The notes: generated from the sequence alone by a model not told the origin. Shown: positions 27,231-36,025, counted from the stretch's first letter. The stretch: 64,000 nucleotides of DNA from JAPULR01 sp963665075 (GCA_963665075.1 OY762063.1:434001-498000); one strand, 5' to 3'. Made by a program: numbers and translations.

Positions 27231-27541
27231 TTCGATCTCCTCGGAGCGCCACCAAATCCAACTGGCGCCTCATATCCAATCTTCTCCATAGAAACGTCAA
27301 CCGCCTCCGGCCTCATATCCCCAAGCCTGTTCCGCGCCGCCATTGGCTTTTCGCCAAGGGCCCAACAACCGCTGTCCACGTCAATCGCCACGTACTCGCC
27401 AATGTGGTCAGGCTCTACCTTGTCCCGAATATCCCGCTTGTAAATCTCTCTTCCCAAGTTGACCGTTTCATCAGCGCCGCGGCGTGGTCGCCTCGGCGCG
27501 TACCCGCCCCGAACATCCCTGGAAACTATCGTATCCTTCAT
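27215..27541 (-). CDS. partner protein, module 2, 108 aa
   Basis: Core IRDKVEPDHIGEYVAIDVDSGCWALGEKPMAARNRLGDMRPEAVDVSMEKIGYEA. ATG 27541 is the start shared with the other modules after the conserved leader. Ends NWSWE, overlapping the protease start. Confidence 0.75.
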   Translation of the reverse strand: MKDTIVSRDVRGGYAPRRPRRGADETVNLGREIYKRDIRDKVEPDHIGEYVAIDVDSGCWALGEKPMAARNRLGDMRPEAVDVSMEKIGYEAPVGFGGAPRRSNWSWE

Positions 27542-27683
27542 CCGTCCCTCCCTTCCAATCCTTCCTCCCCAAATTCTACCACCAACGTCTTGCTTCACCA
27601 AAACAACCCATCCAGGCAACGCACGACGAGAAACCAAAGAAAATCAAATCAGAAGTGAAAGCACCGCAACCCGCGAAAGACCC

Positions 27684-28055
27684 CTATCCCCGCTCTTCGA
27701 TAGCGACCTGCCCGCCCTCCACCACGTCCACAAACAACCGATGTCCCTCCAGCATCCCCATCCCCACGAGAGGGATTGAACTAGATACGTGCGCTTCAAC
27801 CTGTCTTGTGCGACCATCCCACATCACCATCACTTTGAACACGTCAAACTTCTCCATGCTTCCGTCGGCCAAGACCATATCCACCACAGTTACGTAGTCG
27901 AGATCTAATTCTGCTACTAATTCAGGAGAAACGATTAGAAATTCGGAGAAACCCGTGTCTATCACAGCCTCGACTTCTCGTGCACGCCCCGACGGACCCC
28001 TCACAGTCAGTGTTACAATCGCCTCCAGGCGAGCGTTGACTACTCCTTCGACCAA
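27684..28055 (-). CDS. retropepsin-like aspartic protease, module 3, 123 aa
   Basis: Active-site motif EAVIDTGFSEFL; C-terminal GMGMLEGHRLFVDVVEGG. The spacer between modules 2 and 3 is nearly identical to that between modules 1 and 2, showing tandem duplication of the whole unit rather than of genes alone. Confidence 0.8.
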   Translation of the reverse strand: MVEGVVNARLEAIVTLTVRGPSGRAREVEAVIDTGFSEFLIVSPELVAELDLDYVTVVDMVLADGSMEKFDVFKVMVMWDGRTRQVEAHVSSSIPLVGMGMLEGHRLFVDVVEGGQVAIEERG

Positions 28056-28369
28056 TTCGTTCTCCGCGGGTATCCGCCTCCAATGCTGCCCACCGCCTCA
28101 TATCCAGCCCTCTCACAAAAAACGTCTGCCGCCTCCGGCTTCTTCTCCCTCAGTCTGTCGACCGCCTCGGTGACGCTTTCCCCCATCGCCCAACAACTGC
28201 TGTCCACGTCGATGGCTACAATTTTCCCAACGTGCTCCGGTTCCACCTCATGCCGGATCTCCCGCTCGTAAATCTCCTTCCCCAAACGCCCCGTCTCATC
28301 GCGATGCCGACGCGGTCGCCTGGGCACATAATCTTCCATGCTATTCACGGTAATTCCAACATCCCTCAT
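28040..28369 (-). CDS. partner protein, module 3, 109 aa
   Basis: Core IRHEVEPEHVGKIVAIDVDSSCWAMGESVTEAVDRLREKKPEAADVFCERAGYEA. It ends GGYPRRTNWSKE, overlapping the protease start by 16 bases. Confidence 0.75.
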   Translation of the reverse strand: MRDVGITVNSMEDYVPRRPRRHRDETGRLGKEIYEREIRHEVEPEHVGKIVAIDVDSSCWAMGESVTEAVDRLREKKPEAADVFCERAGYEAVGSIGGGYPRRTNWSKE

Positions 28370-28546
28370 AATTCCCTCCCTTCCAATCCTGACTCAGTCT
28401 ACCTCAGCCCCAATTCTACCACCAACCCAAACGCTGAACGACCACCCGCCTTCTCTATACATTCTCAACCGAAGTGGTAAAATTCACCAATAGTCCCACA
28501 AGCATCCCAGCCATCCGACACTGCCTGTCAGCAAGGAAAAATATCA

Positions 28547-29035
28547 ATGCGCCCCCTCGCTAAACTGGTCTCCATCAAGCTGCTGCTAATCCTCTACTGG
28601 TTCCTCTTCTGGACGTTCAACGGCCTGGACAAATTCCTCAACAACACCGACCTCGGCTTCTTCCTGTGGCGGGGCAAGGACAGGACTGAGCAGTTCGCCC
28701 GCTACTTCGACACCGACGCCTCTAATTGGTTCGTGGATGCAGCCATCTACTTCGCCGGCTCCTGGGAACTCGCCCTCGGCCTGCTCTTCCTCGCCGCCAT
28801 CGCCCTCTTCCTCCGCGCCTCCCCCGCCGCCGCTCGTCAACGATTGACAGCCGCCCTGCTCGGCCTATTCATCAGCGCCCTCACCCTCATCGCCTTCTCC
28901 ATTCTCGACGTAATCGCCGGCGACAGGGCCGAACTCCTGGAACACGGCACCTTTCTCGGCATCGTCCTCGTCTCCTGGCTCGTCATGGCGAACCCTTGGG
29001 ACTTCCACCGGAGCGAACCACCCAATCAGAACTGA
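28547..29035 (+). CDS. membrane protein, DoxX-like, 162 aa
   Basis: Four hydrophobic segments are visible (about residues 8-26, 62-84, 98-122 and 132-147). The opening KLLLILYWFLFWTFNGLDKFLN is DoxX-like. Function unknown. It is the only plus-strand gene within the protease-module region and separates modules 3 and 4. Confidence 0.6.
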   Translation: MRPLAKLVSIKLLLILYWFLFWTFNGLDKFLNNTDLGFFLWRGKDRTEQFARYFDTDASNWFVDAAIYFAGSWELALGLLFLAAIALFLRASPAAARQRLTAALLGLFISALTLIAFSILDVIAGDRAELLEHGTFLGIVLVSWLVMANPWDFHRSEPPNQN

Positions 29036-29085
29036 CGAAGCCCCGTGATATGCTCTACCCGCCATCTCAACCACCAGCAACGCTT

Positions 29086-29235
29086 ATGACTTCCACGCAA
29101 TCCACACCGGGCATAAAGCAACTCCACCCATACCAGCAAGAGCTTCTGGAAGAAGTAGAAGCCTCCCTCAAACACGCCGACAATCCGGCGATGCTGCAAC
29201 TCCCCACCGGCGGCGACCGGCTAATGCGGGGCTAG
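29086..29235 (+). pseudogene. N-terminal fragment of a DEAD/DEAH-type helicase
   Basis: The fragment reads LHPYQQELLEEVEASL..PAMLQLPTGG, the start of an SF2 helicase up to Walker A, then DRLMRG and a stop. The GKT of Walker A and everything after it are missing. A near copy lies at 30127-30273, each directly beside a protease module. Confidence 0.7.
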
Positions 29236-29280
29236 TCAACCAACGCAACCACCCAACGCCCGAACGCCCCCTGGCCCCCC

Positions 29281-29643
29281 CTACTCCACAACAACCGCCC
29301 CGCCCTCCACCACGTCCACCGTCAACCTATGCCCCTCCAACATCTTCATACCAACCAACGTCGTGCTTCCCATCGCATCAGCCATAATCGCCTGTTCTCT
29401 GTCATCCCAGTCAACTACCCCGTCATACACGTCAAAGTTCGCCTCGGCGCCATCGGCCAGGAACGCCATTCCCTTTCCCACGAAGTCCAAACCCAACTCC
29501 GCGGCCAACCGGTCAGGCAGAGTGAGAAACCCATCATAACCTGTGTCAATCACCGCCTCAATTTCTCGTGCCTTCCCCAACGGTCCCTTTACTTTAAGGC
29601 TGACTACCGCTTCAAGTGCGTCATTCACGACTCCCTCGATCAA
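29281..29643 (-). CDS. retropepsin-like aspartic protease, module 4, 120 aa
   Basis: Active-site motif EAVIDTGYDGFL; C-terminal GMKMLEGHRLTVDVVEGG. It starts at TTG 29643, overlapping the partner's end by four bases. Ends in VVVE rather than the ESRG/EERG of modules 1-3, so modules 4 and 5 form a separate subgroup. Confidence 0.8.
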   Translation of the reverse strand: MIEGVVNDALEAVVSLKVKGPLGKAREIEAVIDTGYDGFLTLPDRLAAELGLDFVGKGMAFLADGAEANFDVYDGVVDWDDREQAIMADAMGSTTLVGMKMLEGHRLTVDVVEGGAVVVE

Positions 29644-29957
29644 TCTGACCTCCTGGAAAATCCGGCTCCAAAGCTTCTTAGCGCCCGGTATCCCGCCCGA
29701 TGCAACAGCACATTCACTGCCTCGGGCCTTTCCACCCGCAGCCGCCCTGCCGCCTCTCTTTCGTCGGCCCCCAAGCCCCAGCGCCCGCTGTCCACGTCGA
29801 TGGCCACAATCTCCCCCACGTGCTCAGGCTCCACGTGACCCCTTATCTCACGCTCATATATCTCTTTTCCAAGCCGGACAATCTCATCGCCGGAGCGACG
29901 CTTCCTCTTCGCCCCGTAATCGCCCTCAACATCCCCGGAAGTTCCCGCATCCTTCAT
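29640..29957 (-). CDS. partner protein, module 4, 105 aa
   Basis: Core IRGHVEPEHVGEIVAIDVDSGRWGLGADEREAAGRLRVERPEAVNVLLHRAGYRA. ATG 29957 follows the conserved leader. Ends SRRSD. Confidence 0.75.
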   Translation of the reverse strand: MKDAGTSGDVEGDYGAKRKRRSGDEIVRLGKEIYEREIRGHVEPEHVGEIVAIDVDSGRWGLGADEREAAGRLRVERPEAVNVLLHRAGYRALRSFGAGFSRRSD

Positions 29958-30126
29958 CCGTCCCTCCCTTCCAATCCCTATATTGATTCTACCCTTGCAT
30001 TCTACCATCCCCTAGAATAGTCGGCCAACGAACACGTCCTGTGCACCTGCAAGGTACGTCAATACCACAAGCTACCTCACCCATGATATATTTGAATCGA
30101 ACTCTCGATAACCAGGGAGGAACACA

Positions 30127-30273
30127 ATCACAGCTACCCACACTCCAACCGCTGTTTCTGAATTGCGAGAATATCAGCGAGAGCTTCTGGAGGAAGTCCA
30201 AGCGTCTCTGGAACGCGCCGACAGGCCGGTGATGCTGCAACTCCCCACCGGCGGCCGGCTAATGCGGGGCTAG
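30127..30273 (+). pseudogene. second N-terminal helicase fragment
   Basis: It reads ELREYQRELLEEVQASL..PVMLQLPTGG then RLMRG and a stop. There is no start codon at the equivalent position. With module 5 it forms a copy of the 29.09-30.0 kb unit shifted by about 1,035 bases. Confidence 0.65.
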
Positions 30274-30315
30274 TCAACCAACGCAACCATCCAACGCCCG
30301 AACGCCCCTGGCCCC

Positions 30316-30678
30316 CTACTCCACAACAACCGCCCCGCCCTCCACCACGTCCACCGTCAACCTATGCCCCTCCAATAGTCCCATCCCCACCAACGGCGTC
30401 CCGCTCTAAATCAACCCTTTCACCTTCTTCTCGCAACCATCCCACGTCACCGTCACCTTGTAAACTTCAAAAGTCTCGATTTCTCCGTTGGCAAGAATCA
30501 GGTAGTCTACGCCGTCAAACGTGAGTTGCAACTCCTCCGTCAACTTATGGGGAATAGTCAGAAACTCGCTGAAACCCGTGTCTACCACACCCTCAATTTC
30601 TTGTGTCAATCCCGTTGGCCCTCTGACTGCAAACGTCACGACAGGTTACAGGGCAGCGTTTACGACTCCTTCAATCAA
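30316..30678 (-). pseudogene. protease of module 5, inactivated by two stop codons
   Basis: The frame aligns over its whole length (363 bases) with module 4. A TAA at 30648-30646 (codon 11) and a TAG at 30408-30406 interrupt it. The active-site motif EGVVDTGFSEFL and the C-terminal GMGLLEGHRLTVDVVEGG are still readable, so decay is recent. Confidence 0.8.
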
Positions 30679-30992
30679 TCTACCCTCCGAGGCGCGCCGC
30701 CTCCAATGCTGCCCACCGCGTTATATCCCACTCGGTGCAACAGGACGTCCACCGCCTCCGGTCGCTCCTCTTCAAGTCTGTCGCGCGCCTCGGTTATGTC
30801 ACTCCCCAGACTCCAACACCCGCTGTCCACGTCAATCGCTACGATTTGACCGATGTGTTCCGGTACTACCTTCCTGCGAATCTCCCGCTCATAAATCTCC
30901 AATCCCAGCCTACCAGTCTCCTTCCGATGCCGACGCGGTCGCCTGGGCACATAATCTTCCCTGCCATCCACAGTTACTCCAGCGTCTCTCAT
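30675..30992 (-). CDS. partner protein, module 5, 105 aa
   Basis: Core IRRKVVPEHIGQIVAIDVDSGCWSLGSDITEARDRLEEERPEAVDVLLHRVGYNA. It remains open although its protease is broken. The N-terminus (EDYVPRRPRRHR) is closest to module 3, the C-terminus to module 4, suggesting recombination between copies. Confidence 0.75.
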   Translation of the reverse strand: MRDAGVTVDGREDYVPRRPRRHRKETGRLGLEIYEREIRRKVVPEHIGQIVAIDVDSGCWSLGSDITEARDRLEEERPEAVDVLLHRVGYNAVGSIGGGAPRRVD

Positions 30993-31168
30993 CCGTCCCT
31001 CCCTTCCAATCCTGACTCAATCTTCCTCACCCCAATACTACCACCCCCGATAAAACTCCCACAAACCCGCTCCAATCAGACCAAAATGGTACAATCGCGG
31101 CATCCAGTCGCAACCCTTGCAATCAGACTGACCAATACACGGAAATCTTCCTGAACGGAGACCAACCC

Positions 31169-32764
31169 ATGCCCCTCCACGCTGACACCATCATCCATAA
31201 CGCCAACGTCATCACCATCAACCCCGCCGCGCCCGCCGCCACCGCCGTCGCCATCAAAGACGGGCGCTTCCTCGCCGTCGGCGCCGACGAAGACGTCTCC
31301 CCCTTCAACGGCGCCGCCACCGAAATAATAGACGCATCCGGCAAGACCGTCCTCCCCGGCTTCATCGACGCTCACACCCACGTCATGAGCAGCGGCGTCC
31401 GCCACGTCGCCGAGGAAGACTGCGACCTCCGCTCCATCGGCGAAATCCAGGAAGCCCTCAAAGGCCGCACCATCGACACTCCCCCCGGCCAATGGGTCCG
31501 CGGCTTCAAATTCGACGACACCAAAACCTCCGAGCAGCGCTTCCTCCACCGCCGCGACCTCGACGCCGTCTCCACCGAACACCCCGTCATGGTCGCCCAC
31601 CAGGCCGGCCACGTCTACTTCTTCAACTCCCTCGGCCTCCGCCGCGCCGGCTTCAACGACGACACCCCCGACCCCCACGGCGGCCGCCTCGGCCGCGACC
31701 CCGAAACCGGCGAACTCAACGGACGCGTCTACGGCGCCGCCATCTACCCCGTCCTCCGCGAAGTCCTCCCGCCCCACACCGACGACGACCGACGCCGCGG
31801 CCTCGACCTCATCTGCCGCATGTTCGCCGAAGCCGGCCTCACCACCGTCCACGACGCGATGGTCTCCGTCGACGACCTCCGCGTCTACCAGCAGGCCAAA
31901 GACGCCGGCGAGCTCCCCCTCCGCGTCTACCTCCTCATGTACCGCGACCACTTCCCCGCCCTCCGCGACGCCGGAATCCGCTCCGGCCTCGGCGACGACC
32001 GCCTACGCATCGGAGGAATCAAAATGGTCGCCGACGGCGCCATCGCCACCCGCACCGCCTACTTGTCCGAACCCTACGTCGGCAGCTGCTGCGACCACGG
32101 CCTCGCCGTCATGGACGCCGAAGAAACGGAGCGCCGCGTCCTCGAAGCCCACAAAGCCGGCTTCCAGGTTTGCATCCACTCCAACGGCGACGAGGCCATC
32201 GACATGGTTGTGACCGCCTACGAAAAGGCCCAGCGCGCCTTTCCCCGAAAAGACCCTCGCCACCGCATCGAACATTGCAGCGTCGTCAACCCTGACCTGC
32301 TGCGGCGAATCAAAGCCGCCGGCTGCGTCGTCACCCCCTTCTGCTCCTACGTCTACTACCACGGCGAAAAGATGCGCTTCTACGGCCAGGAACGCCTCAA
32401 GTGGATGTTCGCCCAGCGCTCCTTCATCGACCACGGCATCAACTCCACCGGCGCCGCCGACTATCCGTGCAGCCCTCTCCCGCCCCTAATGGGCATCCAA
32501 AGCTGCGTCACCCGCGAAGACTACAACGGCAACGTCTGGGGGCCGGAGCAGCGCATCACCGTCGATGAAGCTCTCAAGCTCTACACCATCAACGGCGCCT
32601 ACGCCTCCTTCGAGGAAGACGTAAAAGGTTCCATCGAGACAGGCAAACTCGCCGACCTGGTCGTCCTCGCCCAAGACCCCCGCGCCGTCGATCCCCGCGC
32701 CATCATGGACATCCCCGTCGAACGCACCATAGTCGGCGGCGAAACCGTCTATCGGCAAGACTGA
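31169..32764 (+). CDS. amidohydrolase family 3 (YtcJ-like) hydrolase, 531 aa
   Basis: Metal-binding motif LPGFIDAHTHVMSS, conserved HSNGDEAIDMV and HRIEHCSVV, and the C-terminal beta domain (GKLADLVVLAQDPR) identify the family. It hydrolyses C-N bonds of unknown substrates. GGAG eight bases upstream of ATG 31169. No signal peptide. Confidence 0.9.
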   Translation: MPLHADTIIHNANVITINPAAPAATAVAIKDGRFLAVGADEDVSPFNGAATEIIDASGKTVLPGFIDAHTHVMSSGVRHVAEEDCDLRSIGEIQEALKGRTIDTPPGQWVRGFKFDDTKTSEQRFLHRRDLDAVSTEHPVMVAHQAGHVYFFNSLGLRRAGFNDDTPDPHGGRLGRDPETGELNGRVYGAAIYPVLREVLPPHTDDDRRRGLDLICRMFAEAGLTTVHDAMVSVDDLRVYQQAKDAGELPLRVYLLMYRDHFPALRDAGIRSGLGDDRLRIGGIKMVADGAIATRTAYLSEPYVGSCCDHGLAVMDAEETERRVLEAHKAGFQVCIHSNGDEAIDMVVTAYEKAQRAFPRKDPRHRIEHCSVVNPDLLRRIKAAGCVVTPFCSYVYYHGEKMRFYGQERLKWMFAQRSFIDHGINSTGAADYPCSPLPPLMGIQSCVTREDYNGNVWGPEQRITVDEALKLYTINGAYASFEEDVKGSIETGKLADLVVLAQDPRAVDPRAIMDIPVERTIVGGETVYRQD

Positions 32765-33119
32765 ATCTCCCTCGCGGGGGCGTTGATTTGCCTCTTCCCC
32801 CTTGACGGAAACCATTGTATAACCCCCCTTACCTCTTCTCCCTTCCCCCTTGACGGGGGAAGGTTAAGATGGGGGTGATTCGCGTGGGATGGATGACACA
32901 TTTGGCAGTTACCCAATTATCTCAGTCAAGAGAAAATCCACTCCCCATCCGCGCATCCTGAGCAACCCCCACTCACGCCAACGGGAGCCTCACTCAGGCG
33001 TGAAAAATGGCAAAATTACGCCTAAATCGCCAAAATTCCCTCCAATTCGTTCCTGTCTATAGTGAATCCTGCGTTTATGTACAGTAGGATTATGGAAATT
33101 ACGAACGAGGGTTATAGGA
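32765..33119. repeat. 355-base intergenic region with family C repeats
   Basis: Family C repeats lie at about 32795-32812 (partial) and 32838-32880, followed by a segment around 32885-32925 (GATGACACATTTGGCAGTTA) that recurs at 37697-37718. Beyond 32995 an inverted pair AGGCGT/ACGCCT (about 32997-33024) with an A-rich loop precedes the DUF5679 gene. I see no further gene. Confidence 0.6.
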
Positions 33120-33266
33120 ATGCAAGCCTACTGCGTGAAGTGCCGAGCTAAAAGGACGATGGGCGAACCCGAAGAGATCACCATGAAGAATGGCCGCCCG
33201 GCCACCCGTGGCGCCTGTCTCGAATGCGGCACCAGGATGTTCCGCATCGGCAAGGCTACCGCCTAG
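33120..33266 (+). CDS. DUF5679-like zinc-ribbon mini-protein, 48 aa
   Basis: MQAYCVKCRAKRTM starts the protein, GRPATRGACLECGTRMFRIGK ends it. Two CxxC pairs make a zinc ribbon. The pattern is that of DUF5679, common in Chloroflexota. Role unknown. It would be missed at a 60-aa cut-off. Confidence 0.85.
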   Translation: MQAYCVKCRAKRTMGEPEEITMKNGRPATRGACLECGTRMFRIGKATA

Positions 33267-33416
33267 AGACATTCCCGGCGCCCGAACTTTCGGTGTGACA
33301 ATCCTCTTGATTGATAAGGGAGACGGAGGAATCTCAAGTTCATTTGCTCCCTTCAGGATGGTCGCAAGAGTCCATGAACAAACATCAGCAGCATAGCTAA
33401 CTTCAAGGAGGTGGAA

Positions 33417-33602
33417 ATGGTAGAGCTGACTGCGTACTCGGTGAAGTTGAGGAAGAAAGTGGACATCAAGGACCCTGAACTCGTGACTCTCAAGAACGGA
33501 CGGAAGGCTGTCCGCGGAGTCGCCTCGGAAGACCCCACCAGCAAGGTCATCAGAATTCTGAGCGACGAACAGGCGGAAGAAGTCGAAAAGATGCTCAGCT
33601 GA
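33417..33602 (+). CDS. conserved-looking small protein, unknown function, 61 aa
   Basis: Highly charged, no Cys, no membrane segment (TAYSVKLRKKVDIKDPELVTLKNGRKAVRG..IRILSDEQAEEVEKML). AAGGAG seven bases upstream of ATG 33417 is a strong ribosome binding site. LKNGRKAVRGV echoes MKNGRPATRGA of the preceding mini-protein, so the two may be related in function. Confidence 0.7.
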   Translation: MVELTAYSVKLRKKVDIKDPELVTLKNGRKAVRGVASEDPTSKVIRILSDEQAEEVEKMLS

Positions 33603-33700
33603 TCGGGGCCTTCTCCGGCTGGACCCGAGTGGCGCAGAATCCGCGGCCCCTGGGTTCTAAGGCTTTGGGCGCTTCTCTGATATGGAGATGCGCCCGTCCT

Positions 33701-33729
33701 TTGACATGAAGCCCCTGCTCTGCTATCTT
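33701..33729 (+). promoter_or_regulatory. sigma-70-type promoter for the TPP enzyme genes
   Basis: TTGACA (33701-33706) and TATCTT (33724-33729) are 17 bases apart, about 30 bases ahead of the TTG start at 33765. Confidence 0.65.
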
Positions 33730-33764
33730 GTCGCAGGTTTCACTCTAAACTTGCGAGGCAGACG

Positions 33765-34271
33765 TTGACTTGGGCCGATATTCTGGTTGCCGCCCTCAAA
33801 AAGGCGGGAATCTCCCTGATAGCATACGTCCCGGACATCAGCATCTACCAGGCCACCCGCCTGATGGAGGATGATCCCTATTTCCAGGTGATTTCGTCCA
33901 CCCGTGAGGAAGAGGCCATCGGCGTCGCCGTCGGCGCCTACGCCGTGGGCCGCCGTTCCGCCGTGTTCATGCAATCCAGCGGCCTCGGCAACTGCGTCAA
34001 CGCCATCGCCAGCCTCTGCCTCCCCTGTCGCACCCCCATCCCCTTCTTCGTCAACCTTCGCGGCGAGTTGGGCGAATTCAACATCGCCCAGGTTGCGATG
34101 GGCCGCGCCTCCAAGCCCATCCTCGACATCCTCGGCATCCCTCACTACACCCTCACCACAACCGATAAACTGGACACCATCCTCGACGGCGCGCTGGATC
34201 TCTGCTACGCCAGCCGCGAACCCGTCGCTCTTTGCATGACGCCGCTTCTCCATCGAGGCTCCCTTGCATAG
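33765..34271 (+). CDS. TPP-dependent decarboxylase alpha subunit (sulfopyruvate decarboxylase-like), 168 aa
   Basis: This is the pyrimidine-binding half of a ThDP enzyme: TREEEAIGVAVGAYAVGRRSAVFMQSSGLGNCVNAI includes the catalytic Glu. Split alpha/beta chains of this size are typical of ComDE-like sulfopyruvate decarboxylases and some phosphonopyruvate decarboxylases. It starts at TTG with GAGG upstream and overlaps the beta gene by eight bases. Confidence 0.8.
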   Translation: MTWADILVAALKKAGISLIAYVPDISIYQATRLMEDDPYFQVISSTREEEAIGVAVGAYAVGRRSAVFMQSSGLGNCVNAIASLCLPCRTPIPFFVNLRGELGEFNIAQVAMGRASKPILDILGIPHYTLTTTDKLDTILDGALDLCYASREPVALCMTPLLHRGSLA

Positions 34272-34872
34272 AATAGAAGCGACCAAACTCGTCCTCGAAC
34301 AGGTTGGCGACCGGCCCATCGTCAGCAACCTCGGCCCCACCACCGACGAGCTTTGGCACGCCGGTCATCGCGACCGCAACTTCTACACCTGGGGATCGAT
34401 GGGCCTCTGCTCCTCCATCGCCCTGGGCATGGCCCTTTCCACCGACGAGCAGATTATCTCCCTCGATGGCGACGGCTCCCTCCTGATGAATCTCGGAACC
34501 ATCGCCTCCATCGGACGCGAAAAGCCTCAAAATCTCATCGTCATCGTGTGGGACAACGAGGAATGGGGTCAGACCGGTCACCAGTCATCCCACACCGCTA
34601 TGGGCACGGATTTGGAACAGGTGGCGAAGGGCTGCGGCATCCCCCGAACCGCTACCGTCAGCAGCGAGGAGCAGTTGGAGACGATTCTACGAGAAGCCCT
34701 CAACGCCCCCGGCCCCTGGTTCATCGTCGCCAAGATTGAGGAGACCGACCACCTGCCCTACGCCCCCATCGAGCCGGAGATGACCCTCCACCGCTTCCGC
34801 GCCACCTTCGAAGACGCCAAATCCAACCCCCTCACCGAACCCTGGCTCTACAAAGAACAATCCCCCTCTTAA
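34264..34872 (+). CDS. TPP-dependent decarboxylase beta subunit, 202 aa
   Basis: The ThDP-Mg binding motif GDGSLLMNLGTIASI and NEEWGQTGHQ mark the pyrophosphate-binding half. With the preceding gene it forms one enzyme that decarboxylates a 2-oxo acid; sulfopyruvate or a relative is a guess from the split architecture. It starts at a TTG inside the alpha gene's end. An IS110 element begins 19 bases after its stop. Confidence 0.8.
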   Translation: MHRIEATKLVLEQVGDRPIVSNLGPTTDELWHAGHRDRNFYTWGSMGLCSSIALGMALSTDEQIISLDGDGSLLMNLGTIASIGREKPQNLIVIVWDNEEWGQTGHQSSHTAMGTDLEQVAKGCGIPRTATVSSEEQLETILREALNAPGPWFIVAKIEETDHLPYAPIEPEMTLHRFRATFEDAKSNPLTEPWLYKEQSPS

Positions 34873-34904
34873 TCCCTTCCCCCGCTCACCCTTGTATCTT
34901 TGTG

Positions 34905-35035
34905 AGAGAGGACGTGACAGGTCGGATCACCCTGGGTATCAGATACCGGAGCTCAGCTTGACCGTCACGTCCCGCCAGCCCAGAACCCGAACAGTTAAAT
35001 GGACCCTTGGAGTCCGAATCGTGCAAGGCCGGGTC
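34905..35035 (+). ncRNA. bridge RNA of the IS110 element
   Basis: The left end folds into two loops. Stem 1: 34910-34918 plus 34920-34923 pair with 34960-34963 and 34964-34972 (13 bp, one bulged A), with an inner hairpin GGTAT/ATACC (34935-34947). Its loop holds TCACCCT (34927-34933), identical to the left target, and AGCTCAG (34950-34956), complementary to the right target CTGAGCT. A second hairpin region (35001-35015) is flanked by ACAGTT (34991-34996), matching the element's right end, and GTGCAAG (35021-35027), which pairs with CTTGTAT at the left end with two G-T wobbles. These are the target and donor guides expected of a bridge RNA. Exact RNA ends are not known. Confidence 0.8.
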
Positions 35036-35071
35036 GGAGCAGGCAACAATAGTATCAAGGGAGGAAAGGAT

Positions 35072-36025
35072 ATGGAAGCGCACAAGTTGTTCATAGGCAT
35101 AGACGTGTCCGCCAAAAGGTTGGACGTGTTCGTGCGTCCCACGGGAGAGGCGTGGCACTGCGCCAACGAGTTCCCAGCCATAGCGGCCCTCGCGAAGCGT
35201 CTCAGCAAGTTGTCCCCTCAACTGGTGGTGATGGAGGCCACCGGAGGACTGGAACTCCCCCTGGCATACGAGTTGACGGCTTCCGACGTGCCCATGTCCG
35301 TAGTCAACCCCAGAAAGGTGCGAGACTTCGCCAGGTCCGTGGGACAGTTGGCCAAGACGGACGCCCTCGATGCTCGCACCCTCGCCCGCTTTGCCGAAGC
35401 CACTACCCCGGAACCCCGCCCTCTGCCCGACGACGCCACCCGCGAACTCCGCGCCATGGTTGCCAGACGCCGCCAGATTTCGGAGATGCTCACCCAGGAG
35501 CGCAACCGGCTCCGCACCGCCACCGCCCAGGTCCGTCCCCATCTGGAAAGCCACATACAATGGCTCCAAGACAGCCTGGACTCCCTGGACAAGGAAATGG
35601 CCCAGTGGTTGGCATCCAGACCCGACTGGCAGGCCAAAGACGACCTGCTCCGCTCCACCCCGGGCGTGGGGCCTGTCCTCTCCTCGACTCTCTTGGCCGA
35701 ACTCCCCGAACTCGGAGAACTCCACAGAGGTCAGATCGCCGCCCTCGTCGGCGTCGCTCCTTTCAACCGCGATAGCGGCTCCCTCAGGGGCAAGCGCAGC
35801 GTCTGGGGCGGCCGCAGGCAGGTCAGAAACCCCCTCTACATGGCCGCCCTCGTCGCCACCCGCCACAACCCCCACATAAAGGAGTTCTATGCCCGTCTCT
35901 GCCACGCCGGCAAGCCCAAAAAGGTCGCCCTCACCGCTTGCATGCGCAAGCTCATCGTAATCCTCAATTCCATGCTCAAGCATGGCCAGACCTGGAACCC
36001 CGCCCCCGTCCGCCAGATCTCTTGA
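35072..36025 (+). CDS. IS110-family transposase (bridge-RNA-guided recombinase), 317 aa
   Basis: The N-terminal RuvC-like DEDD domain has FIGIDVSAKRLD (Asp11), VVMEATGG (Glu55) and KTDALDARTLA (Asp97, Asp100). The C-terminal transposase domain has STPGVGPVLSSTLLAELPELG and NRDSGSLRGKR with the likely catalytic Ser235. GGAGG ahead of ATG 35072 is a good ribosome binding site. The frame is intact, so the element may be active. Confidence 0.95.
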   Translation: MEAHKLFIGIDVSAKRLDVFVRPTGEAWHCANEFPAIAALAKRLSKLSPQLVVMEATGGLELPLAYELTASDVPMSVVNPRKVRDFARSVGQLAKTDALDARTLARFAEATTPEPRPLPDDATRELRAMVARRRQISEMLTQERNRLRTATAQVRPHLESHIQWLQDSLDSLDKEMAQWLASRPDWQAKDDLLRSTPGVGPVLSSTLLAELPELGELHRGQIAALVGVAPFNRDSGSLRGKRSVWGGRRQVRNPLYMAALVATRHNPHIKEFYARLCHAGKPKKVALTACMRKLIVILNSMLKHGQTWNPAPVRQIS

